In this document: in pieces, positions 1 to 7,448 of the stretch
Numbering within the stretch: the first letter of the stretch is position 1
Layout of the letters: each line of letters opens with the position of its first letter
Assembly (NCBI GenBank): GCA_023460575.1
Contig: JAEWPQ010000053.1
Coordinates: 1 to 8,901, forward strand
Reading direction: 5' to 3'
DNA: 8,901 nucleotides
DNA from: Bacillota bacterium
GTDB lineage: Bacteria > Bacillota > Clostridia > Lachnospirales > Lachnospiraceae
Program-made: the position numbers and the translations under genes
Notes under the pieces: model-generated
Told to the model about the DNA's origin: nothing
Databases searched by the model: none
What the model saw: only the letters and a program-made list of their open reading frames with translations

Positions 1-636
1 GCCTCCGTGACTCCTGATTCCCTTGGCCCACGGGTCCTTAAAAACTTACAGGTAACCAGGCATTTGAAAGTCCAGTACGGAGATGATTTCTGGAAGGGAA
101 GAAGCATGCCCACAATCAGCGGCATAGTTCCTGGTGTTATGGCTCAGACAGGAATGGAAAGTGCTGAGATATTAAAGGGGATCATTAGTGAAACAGAGCC
201 TGATCTCATCATTGCTATTGATGCACTGGCAGCCAGAAGCGTAAAGCGCCTTGGAACCACCATTCAGCTTACGGATACAGGGATTCATCCCGGTTCCGGA
301 GTGGGAAATCACAGACACAGTCTCACCCTGGAGAGTCTGGGAGTGCCGGTAATGGCCATAGGGGTACCTACCGTTGTGGGTGCAGCAGCTATTGTCCATG
401 ATACTGTTTCCGCTATGATTGGTGCTCTTTCAAAAAGCATGGAAACAAAGGGAATGGGTGATTTCATGGGAAACTTAAATTCTGACGAACAGTATGATCT
501 GATCCGTGAATTACTGGAGCCAGAGTTTGGACCTATGTATGTGACGCCGCCGGATATTGATGAAACGGTTAAGGAATTGAGCTTTACCATCTCAGAAGGA
601 ATTCATCTGGCATTTTTGGGACAGGAAATTTCGTAG
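1..636 (+). CDS. gpr: GPR endopeptidase (germination protease), 3' part only
   Basis: This is the C-terminal ~211 residues of the spore germination protease (peptidase family A25). In germinating spores the enzyme degrades small acid-soluble spore proteins (SASP) and frees amino acids. The frame is open through the left edge, so the true start lies outside the window; the GTG at 7 is internal. The family is recognised from TPDSLGPRV near the left edge, the IIAIDALAARS segment with Asp at 220-222, and TDTGIHPGSGVGN with Asp at 274-276. These are conserved acidic stretches of GPR, whose catalysis depends on aspartates; which of these are the catalytic ones is not proven here. The stop is TAG at 634-636. 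spoIIP follows after 56 bases, the usual gpr-spoIIP order of spore formers. About 100-150 N-terminal residues, including any autoprocessed propeptide, are missing. Confidence 0.95.
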   Translation, partial: ASVTPDSLGPRVLKNLQVTRHLKVQYGDDFWKGRSMPTISGIVPGVMAQTGMESAEILKGIISETEPDLIIAIDALAARSVKRLGTTIQLTDTGIHPGSGVGNHRHSLTLESLGVPVMAIGVPTVVGAAAIVHDTVSAMIGALSKSMETKGMGDFMGNLNSDEQYDLIRELLEPEFGPMYVTPPDIDETVKELSFTISEGIHLAFLGQEIS

Positions 637-680
637 TAAATGGCCACCATTCTGCATAGGATATTATGAACAATTTATGC

Positions 681-687
681 AGGAAGG
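681..687 (+). promoter_or_regulatory. Ribosome binding site deciding the spoIIP start
   Basis: AGGAAGG lies 5 bases before the ATG at 693. The alternative upstream ATG at 666 is preceded only by AGGAT-like sequence. This supports translation from 693. Confidence 0.7.
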
Positions 688-692
688 CGGTT

Positions 693-2105
693 ATGAAACA
701 GAGAAACAAGGGAATAAACTGGTTTATCAGAAAGCTGATGATTACTATAAGCCTGGTTCTGGCCGTTATTCTTAGTATAAAGGAAGTATCAGAGGCAGGA
801 AAAAAAGCCGATTTTAATAAAGCAGAAAATTGGGCAAAAGAAGGGGCCGGTTTTGGAGCTTCCTATATCTGGAGGCACCAGTATCCGGCCGTTGCATGGG
901 AAGATGACGGACAGAAAAACCTTCTGTCCGGATCAAAGGATAAATCCCTTGTCAATGTGATCTGTGATTTCCTTTTCAGTCAGTCCCCTCTGTACCGGTA
1001 TGCCGGCAGCAGGAAAAAGGCGGAAACAGGTTATGGTAATATGGACCCGGCCTATGAGGGATATCTGGAAAGTGGAAAATTCTATGAGGAGCACAGCTTC
1101 CTGTTATATGACGGGGGAGAGGAAAGCGGGGAAGATGGAAGTATTAATGCCGGAACCAGTGAAACACAGCCAGGAGGACAGCAGGGCAGCCCAGGACAAA
1201 TGGCGGCCGGAGAAAAAACGGAACAGAACCAGGGGATTGAGACTAATCCGCCAGTAGCTGAGGAGGGAAGTGTCCAGACAAAGGAAAAAGACCCAGCCAT
1301 GACCTGTGCAGTAAGCAATGTATGGCCTGTATCCGGGACGTTGTACCGCAAGGAGCAGCTGGCTGATTATGATTATCTGATACAGCATTTTTACAGTGTC
1401 CATACCTCCACAACGGTTAGCAGAGATTTAATGCAGGCAGGTCAATTTCTTTCCAGGGATTTTACCCTGGAAGGGGGAAGTGACAAACCCCAGGTCCTTA
1501 TATACCATACCCATTCCCAGGAAGAATTTGCAGATCATGGGCCGAACAATCCCAATGCAACTGTAGTGGGAATAGGAAGCTATCTCACAGAACTTTTGAC
1601 TGCCAAAGGCTATAACGTCATTCATGATACAACGGTATATGATTTACAGAATGGAAAACTGGACAGAAACAAGGCATATACTTATGCGCTCGATGGAATT
1701 ACCGGCATTCTCCAGAACAATCCTTCCATTGAGGTAATCCTGGATGTCCACCGGGATGGGGTCAATGAGCGTCTGCACATGGTAAATCAGGTCAACGGAA
1801 AGCCCACAGCGCCCATCATGTTTTTTAATGGAGTCAGCCAGACGCCAAAAGGTCCAATCGAATATCTTCCTAACCCATACCGAGATGAGAACCTTGCTTT
1901 CAGCTTTCAGATGCAGCTTGATGCGGCGGCCTATTTTCCAAAACTAACCCGGAAAATATACATAAAAGGACTTCGGTATAACCAGCACTTAAGAGCAAGG
2001 TCAGCCCTGCTCGAGGTGGGAGCCCAGACCAATACATACCAGGAAGCGTTAAATGCCATGGAACCCCTGGCAGAAGTATTGGATATGGTATTAAAGGGGA
2101 ATTAA
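693..2105 (+). CDS. spoIIP: Stage II sporulation protein P (SpoIIP), engulfment peptidoglycan hydrolase
   Basis: SpoIIP works with SpoIID and SpoIIM to hydrolyse septal peptidoglycan (amidase and endopeptidase activities) during engulfment in the mother cell. The 470-residue product has a cytoplasmic basic N-terminus, one membrane anchor at about residues 15-29, then an extracellular part. Residues about 140-202 form a Gly/Glu/Gln/Pro-rich linker. The C-terminal domain carries IYHTHSQEE (His272, His274, Glu277), DVHRDG (His353) and LLEVGAQTN (Glu441). By analogy with zinc amidases these look like metal and catalytic residues (inference). The start at 693 is chosen because AGGAAGG at 681-687 sits 5 bases upstream. 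An in-frame ATG at 666 would add nine residues but has only a weak ribosome site. The Bacillus protein is about 400 residues, and the extra length is mostly the linker. In Bacillus the gene is mother-cell SigE-dependent; no clear SigE box was found here. Confidence 0.95.
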   Translation: MKQRNKGINWFIRKLMITISLVLAVILSIKEVSEAGKKADFNKAENWAKEGAGFGASYIWRHQYPAVAWEDDGQKNLLSGSKDKSLVNVICDFLFSQSPLYRYAGSRKKAETGYGNMDPAYEGYLESGKFYEEHSFLLYDGGEESGEDGSINAGTSETQPGGQQGSPGQMAAGEKTEQNQGIETNPPVAEEGSVQTKEKDPAMTCAVSNVWPVSGTLYRKEQLADYDYLIQHFYSVHTSTTVSRDLMQAGQFLSRDFTLEGGSDKPQVLIYHTHSQEEFADHGPNNPNATVVGIGSYLTELLTAKGYNVIHDTTVYDLQNGKLDRNKAYTYALDGITGILQNNPSIEVILDVHRDGVNERLHMVNQVNGKPTAPIMFFNGVSQTPKGPIEYLPNPYRDENLAFSFQMQLDAAAYFPKLTRKIYIKGLRYNQHLRARSALLEVGAQTNTYQEALNAMEPLAEVLDMVLKGN

Positions 2106-2167
2106 GAAAAGAGATTACCTGCATGGAGCTTTTTGTTATAAAAATAACGGTTTAAATGCATAGTAAG

Positions 2168-2218
2168 GCGCGGGAGCTGGATCATCCAATTCTGGATTCT
2201 CCTTTTCCCGCGCTTTTT
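2168..2218 (+). terminator. Intrinsic terminator after spoIIP
   Basis: GCGCGGGA (2168-2175) pairs perfectly with TCCCGCGC (2206-2213), and TTTTT (2214-2218) follows at once. The 30-base interior can fold further (GGATCATCC). It lies 62 bases after the spoIIP stop and separates gpr-spoIIP from the next gene. Confidence 0.85.
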
Positions 2219-2339
2219 GCTTAAAGGAATGGTTATGGCTTTGCGCCTGTGGAATCTGGCTGACTGATGTCTGTTAATATACATATCAATGGGAATATCA
2301 TATATTGAATTAGAGATTTATTTTGAGAGGTGAGGGATT

Positions 2340-2765
2340 ATGCCTAGTTTTGAGATCAGGATATGGGGGTTTAAATTAAATGAGCCATATCCCTCGAAAT
2401 GTAAGAGAAAAATATGTTACTTAAAGGGGTGCAGGGAGGTGGAAGTGCCTTGTGGATTAAAAGAGATCAAAATTTATGAGGTGATGATCAGTTTTATATT
2501 TCCAGAGCTCAATGAAAAGCATGAAGCAATTCTTCTTCAGTGTGCCAATGAAGTTACGTATCTTGCAAGCGGCATTGTAGGAAGTGGGATCAGATCTTGT
2601 GTGGAAATGGATGAGTCCTGTTTGAGTGTTGTCCAGGATTCGGTTTCTTACGCAAATAAAGAAGTAGTAAAAGCATATCACAAGTGCTTAAGCCAATTGC
2701 GCATGCCTGAAGAAATAGTTGAAAACAGCTTAGTCCAAGTCTATATCAGAGAAACTTATATATAA
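2340..2765 (+). CDS. Unrecognised cysteine-rich protein, 141 residues
   Basis: I do not recognise this family. The start at 2340 has a good ribosome site (GAGAGGTGAGGG, 2325-2336, ending 3 bases before the ATG), so I think it is translated. The protein has no signal peptide or membrane segment. It holds eight cysteines: Cys21, 26, 31 and 38 in a basic N-terminal third, and Cys68, 87, 94 and 116 in a more helical C-terminal part. The N-terminal spacing (5, 5, 7) does not match a common CxxC zinc-finger or ferredoxin pattern. Position 40-120 is rich in Glu, Val, Ile and Ser and looks like helices. It sits alone between the spoIIP terminator and the lepA promoter, where Bacillus has a small unrelated gene (yqxA). 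No clear SigA promoter was found upstream. Function unknown. Confidence 0.7.
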   Translation: MPSFEIRIWGFKLNEPYPSKCKRKICYLKGCREVEVPCGLKEIKIYEVMISFIFPELNEKHEAILLQCANEVTYLASGIVGSGIRSCVEMDESCLSVVQDSVSYANKEVVKAYHKCLSQLRMPEEIVENSLVQVYIRETYI

Positions 2766-2930
2766 ATGGGTGTTTGCAGATTAGCTTGTACAGAGGGCGG
2801 CACTCTTTTTTCCTATAATAAACAAACAACTAGGATCAGCCCGTGTATGACAGCAGTTTCTTTGTATAGTTTATCAAAGATATAACAGAATATAGATATC
2901 CATTACTTTCCTGCCTTGAAATTCAATGCT

Positions 2931-2958
2931 TTGACAGTGGACAATCGGTGATTTTAAT
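2931..2958 (+). promoter_or_regulatory. SigA-type promoter for lepA-hemW
   Basis: A consensus -35 box TTGACA (2931-2936), a 16-base spacer and TTTAAT (2953-2958, 5 of 6 to consensus) lie about 100 bases upstream of the lepA start. The leader would be about 95 bases long. This is the best SigA match in the window. Confidence 0.65.
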
Positions 2959-3059
2959 GGTATATTTTTAAAGATATCACAGTAATCTGGCGGATTGTGC
3001 CCTTTTGAGCGGGCCATGCCGGAGAACTCCAGAAACATCAGAAAAGAGGAATGAACCAT

Positions 3060-4874
3060 ATGGCAGCTGCCCAGCAGAATAAGATACGCAATTTTTGTAT
3101 TATCGCTCATATTGATCACGGAAAATCGACCCTTGCGGACAGGATTATAGAAAAGACAGGGTTATTGACCAGCAGAGAGATGCAGTCCCAGGTGCTTGAT
3201 AACATGGATTTAGAACGTGAGAGAGGAATTACCATCAAAGCCCAGGCAGTACGGACCGTTTACAAGGCTAAAAATGGTGAAGAATATATTTTTAACATGA
3301 TTGATACACCGGGTCATGTGGATTTTAACTATGAGGTTTCCCGAAGCCTTGCAGCCTGCGACGGAGCCATCCTGGTGGTAGATGCTTCCCAGGGTATTGA
3401 AGCACAGACACTTGCCAACGTTTACATGGCTCTTGATCACGATCTTGATGTATTTCCAGTATTAAATAAGATTGATCTTCCAAGCGCAGAGCCGGAGCGT
3501 GTGGTAGAAGAGATCGAAGATGTCATAGGGCTGGAGGCACACAATGCTCCCAGGATTTCCGCAAAGACAGGAGAAAATGTGGAAGCAGTTCTGGAAGCCA
3601 TTGTAGAAAAGATTCCGGCCCCATTGGGAGACCCGGAGGCTCCCCTTCAAGCCCTGATTTTTGACTCACTTTACGATTCTTATAAAGGCGTCATCGTTTT
3701 CTTCCGGGTTAAAGAAGGAACAGTGAGAAAAGGCGATAAAGTGCGTATGATGGCTACCGGAGCAATAGAAGAGGTGGTTGAGGTAGGTTATTTTGGAGCA
3801 GGTCAGTTTCTTCCCTGTGAATTCTTAAGTGCAGGCATGGTAGGATATCTCACGGCCAGCATTAAGAATGTAAAGGACACTGCAGTGGGGGATACCATTA
3901 CCCTTGCGGACAATCCCTGCAAAGTGGCCCTTTCAGGCTATAAAAAGGTAACCTCCATGGTTTACTGCGGTTTATATCCTGCTGACGGAGCACGTTACAA
4001 TGACCTGCGGGAAGCCTTAGAAAAGCTGCAGCTTAACGATGCTTCCCTGTTCTTTGAACCGGAAACCTCCCTTGCTCTTGGCTTTGGTTTCCGGTGTGGA
4101 TTTTTAGGTCTCCTTCATCTAGAGGTCATTCAGGAGCGCCTGGAACGGGAATATAACCTGGATCTTGTGACAACGGCTCCCGGGGTTGTTTACCGTGTAT
4201 ATAAAAAGAACGGGGAAAAGCTGGAATTAACCAATCCCTCCAATCTGCCTGACCCAACGGAGATTGAGTACATGGAAGAACCAATCGTCAGTGCGGAGAT
4301 TATGGTGACAACAGAATTTGTAGGCGCTATCATGACATTGTGCCAGGAACGGCGCGGGGTATACCTGGGCATGGAATACATGGAAGCAACCAGGGCGCTC
4401 TTAAGATATGAGCTTCCTTTAAATGAAATCATATATGATTTCTTTGATGCGTTAAAGTCCCGTTCCAGGGGATATGCGTCTTTTGACTATGAACTGAAGG
4501 GCTACCAGCGGTCTGAGCTTGTAAAACTGGATATCCTGGTAAACAAAGAAGAAGTAGATGCCCTTTCCTTTATTGTCCATGGATTATCCGCTTATGACAG
4601 GGGGCGCAGAATGTGCGAAAAGCTTAAGGATGAGATACCCAGACAGCTTTTTGAAATTCCCATCCAGGCAGCTATCGGCGGCAAGATCATTGCCCGTGAG
4701 ACGGTAAAGGCCATGAGAAAGGACGTTCTCGCCAAGTGTTATGGCGGTGATATTTCCCGTAAGAAAAAACTTCTGGAAAAGCAGAAGGAAGGCAAAAAAC
4801 GTATGCGCCAGGTCGGTAACGTAGAGATACCGCAAAAGGCATTCATGAGCGTACTGAAATTAGATGATGAATAA
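3060..4874 (+). CDS. lepA: Elongation factor 4 (LepA), ribosome-associated GTPase
   Basis: LepA is a translational GTPase that binds the ribosome and has been linked to back-translocation and to 30S subunit maturation. The 604-residue product has the normal family length and all G motifs: AHIDHGKST (16-24), DTPGHVDF (82-89, with the switch II His86), NKIDLP (136-141) and ISAKT (166-170). EF-G-like domains follow, and then the LepA-specific C-terminal domain ending in RQVGNVEIPQKAFMSVLK. I prefer the ATG at 3060: GAGGA at 3046-3050 is 9 bases away from it but directly abuts the in-frame ATG at 3051, which would add only MNH. The gene has its own promoter upstream. The stop at 4872-4874 overlaps the start of hemW, so the two genes are one transcription unit. 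Confidence 0.98.
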   Translation: MAAAQQNKIRNFCIIAHIDHGKSTLADRIIEKTGLLTSREMQSQVLDNMDLERERGITIKAQAVRTVYKAKNGEEYIFNMIDTPGHVDFNYEVSRSLAACDGAILVVDASQGIEAQTLANVYMALDHDLDVFPVLNKIDLPSAEPERVVEEIEDVIGLEAHNAPRISAKTGENVEAVLEAIVEKIPAPLGDPEAPLQALIFDSLYDSYKGVIVFFRVKEGTVRKGDKVRMMATGAIEEVVEVGYFGAGQFLPCEFLSAGMVGYLTASIKNVKDTAVGDTITLADNPCKVALSGYKKVTSMVYCGLYPADGARYNDLREALEKLQLNDASLFFEPETSLALGFGFRCGFLGLLHLEVIQERLEREYNLDLVTTAPGVVYRVYKKNGEKLELTNPSNLPDPTEIEYMEEPIVSAEIMVTTEFVGAIMTLCQERRGVYLGMEYMEATRALLRYELPLNEIIYDFFDALKSRSRGYASFDYELKGYQRSELVKLDILVNKEEVDALSFIVHGLSAYDRGRRMCEKLKDEIPRQLFEIPIQAAIGGKIIARETVKAMRKDVLAKCYGGDISRKKKLLEKQKEGKKRMRQVGNVEIPQKAFMSVLKLDDE

Positions 4875-6078
4875 AAAAAATTTGGAAATTTACGTGCATA
4901 TCCCGTTCTGTGTAAGCAAATGTGCTTACTGTGATTTCCTGTCTTTTCCCGGAAATCAGGGGATGCAGCGGGAATATACTGAAAAATTAATAGAAGAAAT
5001 CAGATGTCAGAGTGCCAAAGTCAAAGAATACCAGGTGATCAGTGTATTCATAGGGGGAGGCACTCCTTCTATATTAAATATAGAGGAAATGGCAGCAGTT
5101 CTTCAGGCTCTTGCCGATGGGTTTGACATTCGGTCTGATGCGGAAATTACCATAGAGGTAAATCCAGGAACAGTCACGGCAGAATCCCTTTCCATTTACA
5201 GAGAAGCCGGGGTGAACCGGATCAGCATGGGGCTTCAGTCGGCAGATGACAAAGAACTGAAGTATCTTGGTCGCATCCACACGTATGATGAATTCTTAAA
5301 AAGTTATCAGAGAGTCCGTATGGCCGGATTTGACAACGTAAATGTGGATCTGATTTCAGCGATTCCAGGGCAGACTCTGGAATCATGGAAAAACACTTTA
5401 AAAAAGGTGACCATGCTGAAGCCGGAACACGTATCTGCCTATAGCCTGATCGTAGAACAGGGGACCCCTTATTATGATCGGTATGGGGAATGCTCCGGAA
5501 AAGAGAAACATCCTCGGCCGCCGGAAGAAGACCATTGTCTTACGTCTTTGCCGGATTTGCCTGACGAGGATACGGAACGCAGCATGTATTACCTGACTCA
5601 GGACTTTTTAAATGAACAGGGGTATGAAAGATATGAGATATCCAATTATTCTAAAAGAGGTTATGAGTGCAGACACAACATCGGTTATTGGACGGGAACA
5701 GAGTATTTAGGCTTAGGCCTTGGCGCTTCCTCCTATCTGAATGGTTGCCGTTTTCACAATACGCCTGTTTTCAGTCAGTACTGTGGAGCCTGCTTTGAAC
5801 AGGAGGATGCATTTGAGAGTATGCTGAGGCAGCAGTTTGAGCGGCTGACCATAGAAGAAAGAATGGAAGAATATATGTTTTTGGGGCTGCGCCTTACTCA
5901 AGGCATATCAGCCCAGGGATTTGTCAGCAGCTTTGGTCACAATATCTGGAATGTTTACGGTACTGTGCTGGCTGCAATGGAAAAGGAAGGGCTTATGGAA
6001 TATAAAAATGGTTACTACTGCCTGACTTCCAGAGGGACCGATCTCAGCAATTATGTTATGAGCCAGTTTTTAATATAA
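4864..6078 (+). CDS. hemW: Heme chaperone HemW (radical SAM, coproporphyrinogen oxidase-like)
   Basis: HemW binds heme and a [4Fe-4S] cluster and is thought to deliver heme to target proteins. Many databases label it as an oxygen-independent coproporphyrinogen III oxidase. Evidence: CVSKCAYCD (Cys16, 20, 23) is the CxxxCxxC radical SAM cluster site; GGGTPS (64-69) is the SAM-binding glycine motif; HNIGYW (271-276) matches the HNxxYW heme-binding motif that marks HemW rather than true HemN. The 404 residues are slightly longer than the usual ~380, partly because of an insertion at about 210-229 before the conserved LPDEDTE segment. It overlaps lepA by 11 bases with no strong ribosome site, so coupled translation is likely. 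An ATG at 4867 is an equally possible start. In many Firmicutes hrcA follows; here it does not. Confidence 0.95.
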   Translation: MMNKKNLEIYVHIPFCVSKCAYCDFLSFPGNQGMQREYTEKLIEEIRCQSAKVKEYQVISVFIGGGTPSILNIEEMAAVLQALADGFDIRSDAEITIEVNPGTVTAESLSIYREAGVNRISMGLQSADDKELKYLGRIHTYDEFLKSYQRVRMAGFDNVNVDLISAIPGQTLESWKNTLKKVTMLKPEHVSAYSLIVEQGTPYYDRYGECSGKEKHPRPPEEDHCLTSLPDLPDEDTERSMYYLTQDFLNEQGYERYEISNYSKRGYECRHNIGYWTGTEYLGLGLGASSYLNGCRFHNTPVFSQYCGACFEQEDAFESMLRQQFERLTIEERMEEYMFLGLRLTQGISAQGFVSSFGHNIWNVYGTVLAAMEKEGLMEYKNGYYCLTSRGTDLSNYVMSQFLI

Positions 6079-6338
6079 TCATACCTATAAATAAGAAATT
6101 TGTCATTCAATACAATTAACCTCAAATTCAGAACATAAAGCAAGTAATTTGATTCCAGTTCATGTAGTATATTAGCGAAGATAAGAAGAAAAATCTTGGA
6201 TTTTATGTCTGATATTATCATACTATAACAAGAATCTATGAATATGTACAATTATATGATTGCATATGAGATGAAGCTTTGTTAAAGACGATGGCACGGA
6301 AAGTTAATTCGACTTGATGAGATTTCTTTTGATAGCGG

Positions 6339-6381
6339 ACAGAAATCTTCTTGTTCTTTTTCAAGAGGATTTCTGTTTTTT
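6339..6381 (+). terminator. Strong intrinsic terminator upstream of the recombinase
   Basis: ACAGAAATCTTCTTG (6339-6353) and CAAGAGGATTTCTGT (6362-6376) form a 15-bp stem with one G-U pair and an 8-base loop, followed by a six-T run (6376-6381). It would end the lepA-hemW transcript and insulate the recombinase promoter. The right arm resembles the recombination site core found at 7561-7589 (see findings). Confidence 0.85.
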
Positions 6382-6421
6382 GTTATAACTTTTCGTATAG
6401 GTAGAATATTTACCCCTAAAT

Positions 6422-6450
6422 TTGGGAACGATTCGTATTTAAAATATAGT
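6422..6450 (+). promoter_or_regulatory. Probable promoter of the recombinase gene
   Basis: TTGGGA (6422-6427, 4 of 6), a 17-base spacer and TATAGT (6445-6450, 5 of 6) precede AGGAGG (6461-6466), which lies 5 bases before the ATG. The leader would be only about 15 bases. A second candidate lies just upstream (TTGTTA/TAGAAT, 6380-6407). Confidence 0.55.
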
Positions 6451-6471
6451 ATTGCATAATAGGAGGACAAC

Positions 6472-7362
6472 ATGGATAAGGCCTGTAAACGAGAAGAAAG
6501 AATCGTTACAGATACGCTGATCGACGAATATTGTACATGGTTGCGTGGATGTGAAAAGAGCAAGGATACTATACTGAGATACCGGCATCATCTTTGCTTA
6601 TTCAGGAACTATCTCAATGGAAGATCTGCTAATAAAGAAATTGTAATATTGTGGAAAGGTACATTGCGGGGGACTATGGCTCCTGTAACCGTTAATGGGG
6701 CATTGGCTGCACTTAATGGCTTTTTTAATTATTGCAATTGGGGGGATTGTAAAGTAAAGTTCCTAAAAATAAGCCGGAACACTTTTTGTTCAGAAAACAA
6801 AGAACTGTCAAAGGATGAGTATAAAAAATTAGTCAATACTGCTTTGGATAAAGGCAATGAACGTTTGGCATTACTGCTGCAAACGATCTGTTCAACTGGA
6901 ATTCGAGTATCCGAATTACCTTATATTACTGTGGAGGCCTCTGTAAAAGGGAAGGCGGAGGTGGATTGCAAGGGAAAGATTAGAACAGTATTTCTTACAA
7001 GACAATTATCTCAAATGTTAATAAGATATGCACAGAATCAGCATATCGAAAGTGGAATGATTTTTATAACAAGAAATGGAGCCGCTCTGGACAGAAGCAA
7101 TATCTGGAGAGATATGAAAGCATTGGGAACAGAGGCGGGAGTTGAAAGGGAAAAAATTTATCCTCACAATTTGCGTCACTTATTTGCCCGGTCTTACTAT
7201 AATTCGGAAAAAGATTTATCACGGCTTGCGGATATATTGGGTCATAGCAGCGTTGATACGACCCGGATCTATACGATGGAAAGTGGCTACAACCATATCA
7301 GGCAATTGGAAGGTCTTAAATTACTCATCGGTATTGACGACAGAATTCCTCTTTTGTTGTAA
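6472..7362 (+). CDS. Tyrosine site-specific recombinase (probable DNA invertase of the adjacent switch)
   Basis: This 296-residue protein is a complete tyrosine recombinase of the XerC/XerD-like phage integrase superfamily, which cuts and rejoins DNA through a 3'-phosphotyrosine. Residues about 11-95 form the helical core-binding domain. The catalytic domain shows TGIRVSEL (Arg145), CKGKIR (Lys169), HNLRH (His232 and Arg235), LGHSS (His258) and TTRIYT (Tyr267), so all catalytic residues are present. The start has a perfect AGGAGG 5 bases upstream. The final codons (DRIPLLL, stop) lie within the left arm of a 29-bp inverted repeat, and the partner arm is ~200 bp downstream. That points to a dedicated invertase rather than a phage integrase; no phage or plasmid genes are seen nearby. 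Inverting the segment would change TAA to TAT and add YKRERKCRT. It is AT-richer than hemW, consistent with acquisition. Confidence 0.93.
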   Translation: MDKACKREERIVTDTLIDEYCTWLRGCEKSKDTILRYRHHLCLFRNYLNGRSANKEIVILWKGTLRGTMAPVTVNGALAALNGFFNYCNWGDCKVKFLKISRNTFCSENKELSKDEYKKLVNTALDKGNERLALLLQTICSTGIRVSELPYITVEASVKGKAEVDCKGKIRTVFLTRQLSQMLIRYAQNQHIESGMIFITRNGAALDRSNIWRDMKALGTEAGVEREKIYPHNLRHLFARSYYNSEKDLSRLADILGHSSVDTTRIYTMESGYNHIRQLEGLKLLIGIDDRIPLLL

Positions 7363-7365
7363 AAG
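7337..7365 (+). repeat. Left inverted repeat arm (probable recombination site)
   Basis: This 29-base arm matches the reverse complement of 7561-7589 at 27 positions. Positions 7340-7361 match without a break (22 bases). The differences are at 7339 versus 7587 and at 7362 versus 7564. It overlaps the last codons and the stop of the recombinase gene. A 6-base spacer TTCCTC (7346-7351) is flanked by imperfectly inverted 10-base arms, as in tyrosine recombinase core sites. Confidence 0.9.
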
Positions 7366-7384
7366 CATAACAGTATCTGTAAAT

Positions 7385-7390
7385 ATTCTA
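7385..7390 (-). promoter_or_regulatory. Promoter-like -10 box inside the invertible segment, pointing toward the recombinase
   Basis: On the minus strand, TAGAAT (5 of 6 to the SigA -10) is embedded in GTAGAATATTTAC, a 13-base sequence also present at 6401-6413 upstream of the recombinase. The best -35 at 17 bases is TGGATT (3 of 6), so it is weak. After inversion it would point at the surface-protein gene. Speculative. Confidence 0.3.
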
Positions 7391-7448
7391 CTACATAAAG
7401 GAAATAAAATCCAGTATTTTTCTTTTAAATCTCCTATTCCTAAAATTT

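Larger units (their letters stand above)
6079..6471. other. AT-rich intergenic region between hemW and the recombinase
   Basis: No credible gene is visible in these 393 bases; the minus-strand frames here lack ribosome sites and recognisable protein character. The first 260 bases are AT-rich and show nothing I can name. The last 130 bases hold a strong terminator (6339-6381), a weak promoter candidate (TTGTTA 6380-6385, 16 bases, TAGAAT 6402-6407) and a better promoter (6422-6450) for the recombinase. This is where the conserved gene order ends and accessory sequence begins. Confidence 0.7.

Noticed and set aside
2102..2284. Minus-strand frame of 60 codons between spoIIP and the cysteine-rich gene
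   Set aside because: It spans the spoIIP terminator hairpin and its predicted protein has no recognisable character.
2274..2306. SigE- or SigK-like promoter boxes before the cysteine-rich gene (TTAATAT and CATATATT)
   Set aside because: The spacing of 18 bases and poor box matches do not meet the known sporulation sigma factor patterns.
2792..2812. Possible terminator after the cysteine-rich gene (AGAG, loop, CTCT, then T run)
   Set aside because: The stem is only 4 bp, too weak to call despite the T tract.
2786..2819. TTGTAC ... TATAAT as a promoter
   Set aside because: The -10 is perfect but the spacing is 22 bases and no better -35 exists at 16-18 bases.
6282..6563. Minus-strand frame of 93 codons covering the terminator and the recombinase start
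   Set aside because: It overlaps a strong terminator, promoter and ribosome site on the + strand and has no ribosome site of its own.
6472..7362. Phage or integrative-element integrase with an attachment site
   Set aside because: No tRNA, excisionase or phage genes are nearby, and the inverted sites flanking a short regulatory segment fit an invertase better.
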